Assembly: GCA_963746465.1 (NCBI GenBank)
Contig: CAVVAY010000007.1
Span: 744,001-808,000, forward strand
DNA: 64,000 nt
Direction: 5' to 3'
Source: CAVVAY01 sp963746465
GTDB taxonomy: Bacteria > Actinomycetota > Actinomycetes > JACCUZ01
Positions 9,964 through 18,988 of this stretch are shown here, one piece after another. The stretch's first letter is position 1, and every line of letters starts with the position of its first letter. The notes under the pieces were generated by a model, which worked only from the letters and a program-made list of their open reading frames with translations, was not told the origin of the DNA and did no database searches. The position numbers were made by a program, and so were the translations under genes.

Positions 9964-10853
9964 TGGCCACCGCGACGACGACCGCCACGACTGCCGCGCC
10001 GACCCCGACCGCACCGCGGGCCGGCAAGGCCGGCGGAGGCCGGACCCTTCTGCGCTACCTGTTGCTGACGCTGCTCGCCCTCGCGATCGTCGCGCCCCTC
10101 CTGTTCATCCTCATCACCAGCTTCAAGACCCGGTCCGAGGCCACCGGGACCCCGCCGACCTGGTGGCCTCGCGAGTTCACCGCCCAGGCCTACCGAGCCG
10201 TGCTCGGCAGCGGCGAAACTCCGATCCTGCGGTGGTTCCTCAACAGCATGATCGCTGCGTTCGCGAACGCCTTCTTGGTCGTGGCCACGGCGTCGATGGC
10301 GGCCTATCCCCTTGCCCGGATGAGCTTCCGAGGCAAGAAGCTGGTGTTCGGCGCCATCATCGCCACGCTCTTCATCCCACCGGTGATCCTCACCATCCCC
10401 AACTACCTGATCATCGGCAAGCTGCAGTGGCTGGACACCCTGACCGCGGTGATCGTGCCGACCGCGGCCTCGGCGTTCGGCGTGTTCTTCCTGCGCCAGT
10501 TCTTCCTCACTCTCCCGGTCGAGCTCGAGGAGGCAGCATTCATCGACGGCGCCAACCGGTTCCAGGTCTTCTGGCGGATCGTGCTGCCGCTGTCCAAGCC
10601 CGCCCTCGTCACCCTGGGCCTGCTCGCCTTCCTGACCAACTACAACGACTTCCTCTGGCCGGTCTACGTGCTGTTCAGCCCCGACACCCAGACGCTGCCG
10701 GCCGGCCTGTCCACGTTGCAGAGCGCCAACGCCGTGCGCTACGACCTGCTCACGGCAGGTGCGGTCATCGCCAGCGTCCCGGTCCTCCTGCTCTACGTCT
10801 TCGCCCAGCGCTACATCATCGAGGGAGTGTCTCGCTCCGGCCTGAAGGGCTGA
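9963..10853 (+). CDS. Sugar ABC transporter permease, MalG/UgpE-like
   Basis: 296 aa. ATG 9963 overlaps the previous stop (TGATG). The first 25 residues are Thr/Ala/Pro-rich, then six helices begin at RYLLLTLLALAIVAPLLFIL. The EAA loop is EEAAFIDGANRFQVFWRIVLP around residue 190. Completes the heterodimeric membrane channel of the importer. Its last 38 bases overlap the convergent cation efflux gene, an unusually long tail overlap. Confidence 0.92.
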   Translation: MATATTTATTAAPTPTAPRAGKAGGGRTLLRYLLLTLLALAIVAPLLFILITSFKTRSEATGTPPTWWPREFTAQAYRAVLGSGETPILRWFLNSMIAAFANAFLVVATASMAAYPLARMSFRGKKLVFGAIIATLFIPPVILTIPNYLIIGKLQWLDTLTAVIVPTAASAFGVFFLRQFFLTLPVELEEAAFIDGANRFQVFWRIVLPLSKPALVTLGLLAFLTNYNDFLWPVYVLFSPDTQTLPAGLSTLQSANAVRYDLLTAGAVIASVPVLLLYVFAQRYIIEGVSRSGLKG

Positions 10854-11811
10854 GCTTCCGCAGTCGCTGCACATGCACGGCCGTCCGCCGGGCCAGGTCC
10901 GGGTCCGGCCGGGTCGGGTCGAGGAAGACCTGGTTGATCTCGGGGTGCGCCGAGCGCAGCTCGTCGTCGGCGCGCCCGCTGAACTCCTCCACCTCCGCCG
11001 CGGTCAACGCGTCGTCCAGGTCCAGCCGGACAGCGAGCAGGACCGACTCCGGGCCCAGGTGCATCGTCATCAGCTCGACCACGCTCGTCACCTCGTCGTA
11101 GGCGAGCAGGCGGTCGTGGACGTCCACCACCAGTGCCGGCTCAGCGCTCTCACCGATCAGCAGGTCGGAGTTGTCCCGGCCGAGGACGAAGGCCACGACC
11201 GCCAGCAGGACACCGATCGCGATCGCCGCCCAGCCGTCCCACGCGGCGTTGCCGGTGAGATGGTGCAGGCCGATGCCGACGACGGCCAGCAGGATGCCGA
11301 TCAGCGCGGCGCTGTCCTCGGCCAGCACGGTCTTCACGGTGGGGTCCTTGCTGGCCCGGATGTGCATGCGCAGGCCGCGGTCCTCGGCTTGCGCCTCGCC
11401 GCGCATCTGCTGCAGCGCCCTCAGCCAGCTCACCCCCTCGGCGAGGAATGCCACGCCGAGCACGACGTACGGGAGGAGGATGCCCTGCGACTCGGAGCCG
11501 TGCCGCAGCGTGTGGACGCCCTCGTAGATCGAGTAGATCGACCCCGCGACGAAGATGCCGACGGCCGCCAGCAGCGACCAGAAGAACTGGGCCTTGCCGT
11601 AGCCGAACGGGTGCTCGCGGTCGGCCGGCCGGGTCGCGACGCGGAGGCTGGTGAGCAGGAAGACCTGGTTCAGGGTGTCCGCGAAGGAGTGGGCGGCCTC
11701 GGCCATCATCGAGCTCGAGCCGCTGACCACGCCGGCCGCCAGCTTCGCGACCGCTATCGCGAGGTTCGCGGCGAAGGCGACCAGGACGGTCCGCTTGCTC
11801 TCCGACGCCAT
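10816..11811 (-). CDS. Cation diffusion facilitator (CDF) family metal transporter
   Basis: 331 aa from ATG 11811, with a GGCAGGAG site about 8 nt upstream. Helices start at VLVAFAANLAIAVAKLAAGV. The first metal site is HSFAD in MAEAAHSFADTLNQ, and the second half of the membrane core has the VLAEDSAALIGI motif typical of the SLC30A9-like branch (AED rather than the usual HxxxD). A C-terminal cytoplasmic domain (residues ~230-300) ends in a DPTRPD segment. Role: proton-coupled efflux of Zn2+ or a similar divalent ion, at the cytoplasmic membrane. Starts 16 nt after the pmt stop, so the two may be co-transcribed. Confidence 0.88.
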   Translation of the reverse strand: MASESKRTVLVAFAANLAIAVAKLAAGVVSGSSSMMAEAAHSFADTLNQVFLLTSLRVATRPADREHPFGYGKAQFFWSLLAAVGIFVAGSIYSIYEGVHTLRHGSESQGILLPYVVLGVAFLAEGVSWLRALQQMRGEAQAEDRGLRMHIRASKDPTVKTVLAEDSAALIGILLAVVGIGLHHLTGNAAWDGWAAIAIGVLLAVVAFVLGRDNSDLLIGESAEPALVVDVHDRLLAYDEVTSVVELMTMHLGPESVLLAVRLDLDDALTAAEVEEFSGRADDELRSAHPEINQVFLDPTRPDPDLARRTAVHVQRLRKLSPSGRSETLPR

Positions 11812-11827
11812 GGGGGCACTCCTGCCC

Positions 11828-13396
11828 TCAGATCCAGGATCTCCACCACATCCGCCGCGCCCAGTCGGCGTAGGGGATGGTCTCAGCCGACAGCACGGGC
11901 AGCAGCCAGGCGAAGTTCGCGACGGCCAGCAGCAGGTAGGCGCCCGCGGCGGCCGCGCCCCACTGCCTGCGCTGCGCGGTGGCATCGCGCCCGCCGAGCA
12001 CCAGGCCGAGGCACATCGTGATCGCCAGCACCAGGAACGGCAGGAACACCACGGCGTAGAACGAGTAGATCGTGCGCTCCTGGAAGAAGAACCACGGCAG
12101 GTAGCCGGCGGTCACGCCGGCGAGGACCGCCCCGGCCCGCCAGTCGCGACGGGCCGCCCAGAGGTAGACCAGGACCGGGAGTGCGAGGCAGGCCGCCCAC
12201 CAGACCGCAGGAGTGCCGAGGGCCGTGACCGCCTGCGAGCAGGTCTCGACCGCGCAGCCGTCCTGACCCATGGTCGGGCCCTGGTAGTAGTAGGACACCG
12301 GCCGGGCGAGGACGAGCCAGCCCCACGGGTTCGACTGGTAGTCGTGCGGCGTGCGCAGCCCGGTGTGGAAGTTCCACGCCTCGTGGTGGTAGTGCCAGAG
12401 GCTCACCAGCGCGTCCGGGACCAAGGCCGGACCGGGGTGGTCGCTGGCCCAGTCCCGCAGGTAGGCGTGGTCGCCGTCGAGGAACCATCCGGTCCAGGAC
12501 GCCAGGTAGACGCCCAGCGCGACGACGACCAGCGAGCCGAACGCTGGTGCGGCGTCGCGGACCAGTGCTCCCACCCACGGCTTGCGCGCTCCCGCCGTAC
12601 GACGAGCCCCCATGTCCCAGAGCACCGACACCAGGCCGAAAAACGCGAGGTAGTAGAGCCCGCTCCACTTCACGGCGCAGGCGGCGCCCAGGCACACGCC
12701 GGCCAGCAGCCGCCACGGCCGCAGGCCGAGCGAGGGGCCGAACCGGGAGCCGATCACGTCGTCCAGCCGCGCGGCGAGCCGCGCCCTGGCCCGGTCGCGG
12801 TCGATGAGCAACGCCCCGAACGCCGCCAGCACCCAGAACATCAGCAGCGGGTCGAGCAGTGCGGTGCGGGCGTGCACGTAAGCCAGGCCGTCGACGGTGA
12901 GCAGCAGCCCGGCCACGCAGCCCAGCAGCGTCGAGCGGAACAGCCGGCGTCCGATCCGGGCGATCATCAGCACGGCGAGGGTGCCGGTGAGCGCGACCAT
13001 GAACCGCCAGCCGAACGGCGTGAAGCCGAACAGCTGCTCGCCGACCGCGATCATCCACTTGCCGCCCGGCGGGTGCACGACGTAGGAGGGGTCGCCGGTC
13101 CAGATGCCGTGCAGGTCGCCGGCCAGGATCTTCACGTTCGCCGGGTCGGGGTCGCCGTCCTTGGCGGCCTTGATGTAGTTCTGCTCGGCCCCGAAGTGCA
13201 GCAGCGACCAGGCGTCCTTGGCGTAGTACGTCTCGTCGAAGATGAACGCCTTCGGGCGGGACAGGTCCCAGAACCGCAACAAGCCGGCCACCGCCGTGAC
13301 GATCAGCGGCCCGACCCAGCCCCAGATGCCGTCGGCCGGCATCGGCGGCACCAGCCGGTCCCGGACCCGGGCGCGATCGATGGTGGGCTGGAGCAC
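11828..13396 (-). CDS. pmt: Dolichyl/polyprenyl-phosphate-mannose-protein mannosyltransferase (PMT, GT39)
   Basis: 522 aa multi-pass membrane enzyme from GTG 13396. The first external loop holds the catalytic motif in FIFDETYYAKDAWS (DE pair) and the N-terminal PMT helices follow (GWRFMVALTGTLAVLMIARIGRRLF, ARTALLDPLLMFW). The C-terminal third has the 4TM PMT domain, including YYYQGPTMGQDGC. It transfers mannose from polyprenyl-phosphomannose to Ser/Thr of secreted proteins at the membrane's outer face. Divergent from rsmI with a 23-bp gap, the order seen for Rv1002c/Rv1003 in M. tuberculosis. The three Thr/Ser-rich giant secreted proteins at 42-54 kb are candidate substrates (inference). Confidence 0.93.
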   Translation of the reverse strand: MLQPTIDRARVRDRLVPPMPADGIWGWVGPLIVTAVAGLLRFWDLSRPKAFIFDETYYAKDAWSLLHFGAEQNYIKAAKDGDPDPANVKILAGDLHGIWTGDPSYVVHPPGGKWMIAVGEQLFGFTPFGWRFMVALTGTLAVLMIARIGRRLFRSTLLGCVAGLLLTVDGLAYVHARTALLDPLLMFWVLAAFGALLIDRDRARARLAARLDDVIGSRFGPSLGLRPWRLLAGVCLGAACAVKWSGLYYLAFFGLVSVLWDMGARRTAGARKPWVGALVRDAAPAFGSLVVVALGVYLASWTGWFLDGDHAYLRDWASDHPGPALVPDALVSLWHYHHEAWNFHTGLRTPHDYQSNPWGWLVLARPVSYYYQGPTMGQDGCAVETCSQAVTALGTPAVWWAACLALPVLVYLWAARRDWRAGAVLAGVTAGYLPWFFFQERTIYSFYAVVFLPFLVLAITMCLGLVLGGRDATAQRRQWGAAAAGAYLLLAVANFAWLLPVLSAETIPYADWARRMWWRSWI

Positions 13397-13419
13397 CGGC
13401 CCAGCCTAGGGGGGCCAGA

Positions 13420-14277
13420 ATGGCGGGCGTGGCGGACGCGGGCGTGCTGGTGCTGGCCGGTACGCCGATCGGTGACCCGGCCGACGCCTCGCCCCGGCTG
13501 GTCCGCGAGCTGGCCAAGGCCGACCTGGTCGCTGCCGAGGACACCCGCCGGTTGCGACGGCTGGCCCGCGACCTCGACGTCGAGCTCACCGGTCGGGTCG
13601 TCTCCTACTACGACGCGAACGAGGCGGGCCGCACCCCCGAGCTCGTCGAGGCGCTGCAGCAGGGACAGCGGGTGCTCCTGGTCACCGATGCCGGGATGCC
13701 CTCGGTGTCCGACCCCGGCTACCGGCTGGTCGCGGCCGCGGTCGAGGCGGGCCTCGCGGTCACCGCGGTGCCCGGACCGTCGGCCGTCCTCACGGCACTG
13801 GCCCTGTCCGGCCTGCCGGTCGACCGGTTCTGCTTCGAGGGCTTCCTGCCGCGCAAGCCGGGCGAGCGGTCCCGCCGGCTGACCGAGCTGGCTGCCGAGC
13901 CGCGGACGATGGTGTTCTTCGAGGCGCCGCACCGGCTCGCGGTCGCCCTCGCGGCGATGGCCGACGGGCTGGGCGACGACCGGCGGGCCGCGGTGTGCCG
14001 GGAGATGACCAAGACTTACGAGGAGGTACGCCGAGGCGGGCTGCGCGAGCTGGCCACCTGGGCCGCCGACGGCGTGCGCGGCGAGGTCACGGTCGTGGTG
14101 GCCGGAGCCGGTCCGGTCGAGGCGGTCCAGCCGCAGGACCTGGTGGCCGAGGTCGAACGGCTGGTGGGCGCCGGCGTACGCCTCAAGGAGGCCACGGCCG
14201 AGATCGCCGGCCGGCACGGCGTCTCGCGCCGGGTCCTCTACGACGCCGTGCTCGCAGCGAGGACCTCCTCGAAGTAG
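13420..14277 (+). CDS. rsmI: 16S rRNA (cytidine(1402)-2'-O)-methyltransferase RsmI
   Basis: 285 aa tetrapyrrole-methylase-fold enzyme that 2'-O-methylates C1402 in the ribosomal decoding centre. Motifs: VLAGTPIGDPADASPR at the N-terminus, AEDTRRLRRLARDLD, VTDAGMPSVSDPGYRLV, VPGPSAVLTALALSGLP, FEGFLPRKPGERSRRL and FFEAPHRL, all characteristic of RsmI. ATG 13420 gives nine residues before the conserved core; GTG 13432 is a possible later start. The 3' end overlaps the convergent UDP-glucuronate decarboxylase by 40 bp. Confidence 0.95.
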   Translation: MAGVADAGVLVLAGTPIGDPADASPRLVRELAKADLVAAEDTRRLRRLARDLDVELTGRVVSYYDANEAGRTPELVEALQQGQRVLLVTDAGMPSVSDPGYRLVAAAVEAGLAVTAVPGPSAVLTALALSGLPVDRFCFEGFLPRKPGERSRRLTELAAEPRTMVFFEAPHRLAVALAAMADGLGDDRRAAVCREMTKTYEEVRRGGLRELATWAADGVRGEVTVVVAGAGPVEAVQPQDLVAEVERLVGAGVRLKEATAEIAGRHGVSRRVLYDAVLAARTSSK

Positions 14278-15185
14278 GCGATGGTGCGGATCAGTCCCTG
14301 CTCCAGCGGGACGGTCGGCTCCCACTCCAACAGGTCCTTCGCCTTGCTGATGTCCGGGCACCGCTGGCGGGGGTCGTCCTCGGGTAGTGCCTCGGTCACG
14401 AGCTTCGACGATGAACCGGTCAGGCTGATGATCTTCCTGGCGAGGTCGCGGACAGAGAGCTCTGCGGGGTTCCCGAGGTTGACCGGACCACTGACCTCAC
14501 TGGACGTTCGGCTCATACGGAGCAGACCCTCGACGAGGTCGTCGACGAAACAGAATGCCCGGCTCTGGGAGCCGTTCCCGTAGATGGTGATGTTGTCGCC
14601 GCGCAACGCCTGCATGATGAAGTTGCTGACTACGCGGCCGTCGTCCGGACGCATCCGCGGGCCGTAGGTGTTGAAGATCCTGACTATCTTGGTGTCGGTA
14701 CCGTGCTGGCGGCGGTAGTCAGAGAACAGTGTTTCCGCCGCGCGCTTGCCCTCGTCGTAGCACGAACGGATTCCCACCGGGTTAACCCGCCCCCAGTAGG
14801 TCTCGTCCTGGACGACCGGCTCAGGATCGCCGTAGACCTCGCTGGTAGATGCCTGGACGATGGTGGCACCCACCCGCTTCGCAAGGCCGAGCATGTTGAT
14901 CGAACCGTGCACGCTCGTCTTGAGCGTCTGCACCGGATCACGCTGATAGTAGATCGGCGACGCGGGACAGGCCAGGTTGAAGATCAGGTCGGTCTCCACG
15001 TAGAGGGGCATCGTGATGTCGTGGCGCATGACCTCGAACATCGGGTGCGCCAGCAGATTTCTGATGTTGGGTCTGGTGCCTGTGTAATAGTTGTCGACCG
15101 CCAGGACCTCGTGTCCTTCGCCGAGAAGCCGCTCACACAGGTGCGAACCGATGAAGCCGGCGCCACCAGTCACCATCACACGCAC
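14238..15185 (-). CDS. UDP-glucuronate decarboxylase (UDP-xylose synthase)
   Basis: 315 aa from GTG 15185, preceded at 5 nt by AGGGGGAG (plus-strand 15191-15198). An extended SDR with GGAGFIGSHL (NAD site), QASTSEVYGD, catalytic YDEGK (Tyr-xxx-Lys) in RSCYDEGKRAAE, the UXS signature DNYYTGTRPNIRNLL, NLACPASPIYYQRDP and RIFNTYGPRM. It converts UDP-glucuronate to UDP-xylose in the cytosol, a nucleotide-sugar donor for surface glycans. It sits alone inside the housekeeping block, between rsmI and an aminotransferase, about 20 kb from the exopolysaccharide locus it could serve. High similarity to the UXS consensus makes this call strong. Confidence 0.92.
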   Translation of the reverse strand: MRVMVTGGAGFIGSHLCERLLGEGHEVLAVDNYYTGTRPNIRNLLAHPMFEVMRHDITMPLYVETDLIFNLACPASPIYYQRDPVQTLKTSVHGSINMLGLAKRVGATIVQASTSEVYGDPEPVVQDETYWGRVNPVGIRSCYDEGKRAAETLFSDYRRQHGTDTKIVRIFNTYGPRMRPDDGRVVSNFIMQALRGDNITIYGNGSQSRAFCFVDDLVEGLLRMSRTSSEVSGPVNLGNPAELSVRDLARKIISLTGSSSKLVTEALPEDDPRQRCPDISKAKDLLEWEPTVPLEQGLIRTIAYFEEVLAASTAS

Positions 15186-15269
15186 GAAGACTCCCCCTTG
15201 TTGCCAGCTATCTCGGCTGCCGGTCTGGCCAAGGAGTATGGCGGATCGACGGCGGTCTAGCCTGGCGTT

Positions 15270-16445
15270 ATGGAGTTTCGCCGCATCCCTGGCTTGCCGC
15301 CGTACGTCTTCACGATCATCGACGGGCTCAAGCGGGAGGCTCGGCGGGCCGGACGGGACGTCGTCGACCTCGGCTTCGGCAACCCCGACCTGCCCTCGCC
15401 GTCGATCGCGGTCGAGAAGCTCGCCGAGGCGGCGCACAACAGCCGCAACCACCGCTACTCCGCGAGCCGCGGCATCCCCAAGCTGCGTGAGGCGGTGGCC
15501 GCGCTCTACCTGCGCAAGTTCGGCGTGACCCTCGACCCGGAGACCGAGGTGCTCTCGACGATCGGCGCCAAGGAGGGCTTCAGCCACCTGATGTGGGTGC
15601 TGCTGCAGCCCGGCGACGCGGCCCTCGTGCCGAGCCCGTCGTACCCGATCCACATCTGGGGGCCGTACTTCGCCGGCGCGGACGCCCGCCAGGTGCCGGT
15701 CGGCACCGGTGAGGACTACGTCGCCAACGTCATGGAGGCCTGGGAGCTCGGCTGGCCGAAGCCGCGCGTTGTGGTGCTGTCCTTCCCGCACAACCCGACC
15801 ACGGCGACCATCGAGCTCGCTGACATGCAGCGGCTGGTCGACTGGGCTCGCGAGCGCGACGTGGTGCTTGTGCACGACTTCGCGTACGCCGACGTCGCCT
15901 TCGACGGCTACACGCCGCCCTCGATCCTGCAGTGCGAGGGCGCGATGGGGTGCGCCGTCGAGCTCTACTCGATGACCAAGTCGTTCTCGATGGCCGGCTG
16001 GCGGGTGGCCTTCCTGCTCGGCAACTCCGAGGTGGTCGGGGCCCTCACCAAGCTGAAGAGCTACCTCGACTACGGCACCTTCCAGCCGATCCAGATCGCC
16101 GCCACGGTGACGATGAACGAGGCCGCGGACTACCCGGCCGAGGTCAACGCGGTGTACCAGTCGCGCCGCGACGCCATGGTCGACGGCCTCGCCCGGATCG
16201 GCTGGAACGTCGAGCGGCCGCGCGGCACGATGTTCGTCTGGGCGCCGATCCCCGAGGCGTACGCCGATCTGGGCTCGATCGAGTTCGCCACCCTGATCGT
16301 GAAGGAGTGCGACGTCGCCGTGTCGCCGGGTGTGGGCTTCGGCCCGGCCGGCGACACGTTCGTCCGGTTCGCGCTGATCGAGAACGAGCAGCGCATCGTG
16401 CAGGCCGTCCGCCAGCTCAAGCGCGGCCTCCCCAAGCTCGGCTGA
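15270..16445 (+). CDS. Class I/II PLP aminotransferase, AlaC-like
   Basis: 391 aa fold-type I enzyme. The PLP lysine is Lys237 in SMTKSFSMAGWRVAF; other landmarks are FGNPDLPSP, YSASRGIPKLREAV, IGAKEGFSHLMW, PSPSYPIH, SFPHNPTTAT, HDFAYAD (PLP-binding Asp/Tyr) and the carboxylate-binding Arg in FVRFALIENEQR. The length and the GAKEGFSHL and FAYADVAFDGY motifs resemble glutamate-pyruvate aminotransferase AlaC. Likely role: alanine or branched-chain 2-oxo acid transamination. Divergent from the UXS gene and upstream of metG. The exact substrate is inferred from resemblance only. Confidence 0.85.
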   Translation: MEFRRIPGLPPYVFTIIDGLKREARRAGRDVVDLGFGNPDLPSPSIAVEKLAEAAHNSRNHRYSASRGIPKLREAVAALYLRKFGVTLDPETEVLSTIGAKEGFSHLMWVLLQPGDAALVPSPSYPIHIWGPYFAGADARQVPVGTGEDYVANVMEAWELGWPKPRVVVLSFPHNPTTATIELADMQRLVDWARERDVVLVHDFAYADVAFDGYTPPSILQCEGAMGCAVELYSMTKSFSMAGWRVAFLLGNSEVVGALTKLKSYLDYGTFQPIQIAATVTMNEAADYPAEVNAVYQSRRDAMVDGLARIGWNVERPRGTMFVWAPIPEAYADLGSIEFATLIVKECDVAVSPGVGFGPAGDTFVRFALIENEQRIVQAVRQLKRGLPKLG

Positions 16446-16490
16446 CCGCGGGCGGGAATCCGGCTTGAGTCGCGCCCGTAGGCTGGAGGC

Positions 16491-18104
16491 ATGACCGACG
16501 CCGCTGCCGCCGCACCCACCGGGACCCCCGGCGGGAAGGCCTACTACGTCACGACGCCGATCTACTACGTCAGCGCCGCCCCGCACATCGGGAACGCGTA
16601 CACGACCGTCGCGGGCGACGTCCTGACCCGCTGGCACCGGCAGCGCGGGGAGGACGTCTGGTACCTCACCGGGACCGACGAGCACGGCGAGAAGGTGCTC
16701 CGGTCCGCGCAGGCCGCGGGCAAGACGGCCGAGGAGTTCACCGACGACCTGGTGGAGAACGCCTGGAAGCCGGTGCTGAAGACAATCGACGCGGCCAACG
16801 ACGACTTCATCCGGACCACCGAGCCGCGCCACACCCGCCGGGTCCAGGAGTTCTGGGCCACGCTGAACGACAAGGGCGACGTCTACCAGGGCAGCTACGA
16901 GGGCCCGTACTGCGTCCCGTGCGAGGAGTTCAAGCTCGAGTCCGAGCTGGTCGACGGCACCGGCGACCTCGCCGGGCAGAAGCTGTGCCCCATCCACGGC
17001 CGTCCGGTCGAGTACCTGTCCGAGCAGAACTACTTCTTCCGTCTCTCGGCGTACGCCGACCGGCTGCTCGAGCTCTACGAGACGCACCCGGAGTTCGTCC
17101 AGCCGGTCAGCGCCCGCAACGAGGTGGTGTCCTTCGTCCGGCAGGGGCTCCAGGACCTCTCGATCTCCCGTTCCACCTTCAACTGGGGCATCCCGATCCC
17201 GTGGGACGACAAGCACGTCCTCTACGTGTGGATCGACGCCCTGCTCAACTACCTGAGTGCGGCCGGGTACGGCGACGACGACGCCGCCGAGAAGTTCGCC
17301 CGCACCTGGCCGCCGGACGTGCACCTGGTCGGCAAGGACATCCTCCGGTTCCACGCCGTGATCTGGCCGGCGATGCTGCTGGCAGCCGACGTGCCCCTGC
17401 CGAAGACGGTGTTCGCACACGGCTGGCTGCTCGTCGGCGGGGAGAAGATGAGCAAGTCCAAGCTCACGGCGATCCCGCCGTCCGAGATCGTCGACGTCTT
17501 CGGGTCGGATGCGTTCCGCTACTACTTCCTGCGGGCCATCGAGTTCGGCCAGGACGGCTCGTTCTCCTGGGAGGACCTCAGCGCGCGCTACAAGGCAGAG
17601 CTCGCCGACCAGTTCGGCAACCTCGCCAGCCGGCTCACCTCGATGGTGGGTCGCTACCGCGACGGTGCGCTGCCCGCTCCTGTGGACGAGCCCGAGCTCT
17701 CGCTGGCGGCGACCACGGCGGTGGACGCTGCCGAGGCCGCGATCGACCGCCTCGACCTCCAGGGCGCAATCCTCTCGGCGATGGACTACGTGCGCGTCAT
17801 CAACAACTACGTGACAGAGCAGGCGCCGTGGAAGGTGGCGAAGGACGAGACGCGCGGTGCCGACCTCGACCGGATCCTCTACGCGACGGCCGAGGCGCTG
17901 CGCGTGGTCGCAGTGCTGCTCCACCCGGTGATGCCGAAGGCGAGCCGGCAGCTCTGGACCTCGCTCGGCGCCGAGTCGGCACTCGGCCCGCTGGCCGAGG
18001 CGCGGGTGCAGGACGCGGCGCGCTGGGGTCAGCTGCCGGCCGGGGCGACGATCACCAAGAGCGAGCCGCTCTTCCCGCGGATCGAAGAGCCCGGGCAGGC
18101 GTGA
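16491..18104 (+). CDS. metG: Methionyl-tRNA synthetase
   Basis: 537 aa. Class I signatures: HIGN in SAAPHIGNAYTT near residue 30 and KMSKS in EKMSKSKLTAIPP near 319. The connective insertion carries CVPCEEFKLESE and LCPIHGRPVEYLSE, remnants of the zinc knuckle. The anticodon-binding helical domain follows (INNYVTEQAPWKVAKD). No C-terminal EMAP/tRNA-binding domain, matching the short actinobacterial form. The start ATG 16491 is preceded by TAGGCT very close to the start, suggesting a leaderless or very short 5' end. Its stop overlaps the tatD start (GTGA), beginning the metG-tatD-rpfB-rsmA-ispE cluster. Confidence 0.97.
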   Translation: MTDAAAAAPTGTPGGKAYYVTTPIYYVSAAPHIGNAYTTVAGDVLTRWHRQRGEDVWYLTGTDEHGEKVLRSAQAAGKTAEEFTDDLVENAWKPVLKTIDAANDDFIRTTEPRHTRRVQEFWATLNDKGDVYQGSYEGPYCVPCEEFKLESELVDGTGDLAGQKLCPIHGRPVEYLSEQNYFFRLSAYADRLLELYETHPEFVQPVSARNEVVSFVRQGLQDLSISRSTFNWGIPIPWDDKHVLYVWIDALLNYLSAAGYGDDDAAEKFARTWPPDVHLVGKDILRFHAVIWPAMLLAADVPLPKTVFAHGWLLVGGEKMSKSKLTAIPPSEIVDVFGSDAFRYYFLRAIEFGQDGSFSWEDLSARYKAELADQFGNLASRLTSMVGRYRDGALPAPVDEPELSLAATTAVDAAEAAIDRLDLQGAILSAMDYVRVINNYVTEQAPWKVAKDETRGADLDRILYATAEALRVVAVLLHPVMPKASRQLWTSLGAESALGPLAEARVQDAARWGQLPAGATITKSEPLFPRIEEPGQA

Positions 18105-18988
18105 CCGGCGGCACCACCGACGGGCCGACCCGGGCGCGCGGCGGCCGGGTCAGTGGACCGCGCGAGCGGCCACCGGCCCCGGAACCACTCCGGGTTCCGG
18201 TGGCCGACTCGCACTGCCACCTGGACATCGCCGACCCGCCGGACGACTGGCTCTCCGTCGACGACGCGATCGCCGCGTCGACGGCAGCCGGCGTGCCGCG
18301 GATCGTTCAGATCGGCTGCGACCTGCCCGGAGCGCGGTGGGCGGTGGAGACCGCGAGCCGGTACGACGAGCTGGTCGCCGGTGTCGCGCTGCACCCCAAC
18401 GAGGTGCCGCTGCTCGCCATGGCGGGCACGCTCGACGCCGGCCTGGCCGAGATCGACGCGCTGGCGGCCGATCCGGTCGTCCGCGCCGTCGGGGAGTCCG
18501 GGCTGGACCACTACCGCACCGGCCCGGAGGGTCGCGCCGACCAGGAGCTGTCGTTCCGGGCGCACATCGAGATGGCCAAGCGGCACGGCAAGGCACTGGT
18601 CATCCACGACCGGGACGCCCACGACGAGGTGATCAGGGTCCTCGAGGACGCCGGCCCGCCGGAGCGGGTGGTCTTCCACTGCTTCTCCGGCGACGCGGCG
18701 ATGGCCGAGCACTGCGTCCGCCGCGGCTGGTGGCTGTCGTTCGCGGGCACCGTCACCTTCAAGAACGCAGCCGCGCTCCGCGAGGCGCTCACCCGGTGCC
18801 CGCTGGACCGGCTGCTCGTCGAGACCGACGCCCCCTACCTCACTCCGGTGCCCTACCGGGGCCGCCCGAACGCCTCCTACCTGGTGCCGCACACGCTGCG
18901 GGCGATGGCCGGCGTGCTCGGCGTCGGCGAGGACCAGCTGGGCACCGCCGTGGCGGCCAACACAGACGAGGCATTTGGCACCTGGTGA
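18101..18988 (+). CDS. tatD: TatD family metal-dependent DNase
   Basis: 295 aa from GTG 18101, overlapping the metG stop by GTGA; the first ~35 residues are a Gly/Arg/Pro-rich extension before the family core. Metal ligands of the TIM-barrel amidohydrolase fold are visible: HCH in VADSHCHLDI, Glu in GESGLDHYRTG, His in VIHDRDAHDE, His in FHCFSGD and Asp in ETDAPYLTP. TatD enzymes are Mg2+-dependent 3'-5' exonucleases. Gene order metG-tatD-rpfB is conserved in actinobacteria. Confidence 0.94.
   Translation: MTGGTTDGPTRARGGRVSGPRERPPAPEPLRVPVADSHCHLDIADPPDDWLSVDDAIAASTAAGVPRIVQIGCDLPGARWAVETASRYDELVAGVALHPNEVPLLAMAGTLDAGLAEIDALAADPVVRAVGESGLDHYRTGPEGRADQELSFRAHIEMAKRHGKALVIHDRDAHDEVIRVLEDAGPPERVVFHCFSGDAAMAEHCVRRGWWLSFAGTVTFKNAAALREALTRCPLDRLLVETDAPYLTPVPYRGRPNASYLVPHTLRAMAGVLGVGEDQLGTAVAANTDEAFGTW

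Noticed and set aside
11651..13882. 743-codon plus-strand frame over the PMT gene
   Set aside because: Shadow frame; the minus-strand PMT protein has catalytic motifs and helices, the plus-strand product has none.
14238..17924. 1228-codon open frame on the minus strand across the aminotransferase and metG
   Set aside because: Only its last 315 codons (UXS) show protein features; the rest is antisense to clearly functional genes and is a GC-rich shadow.
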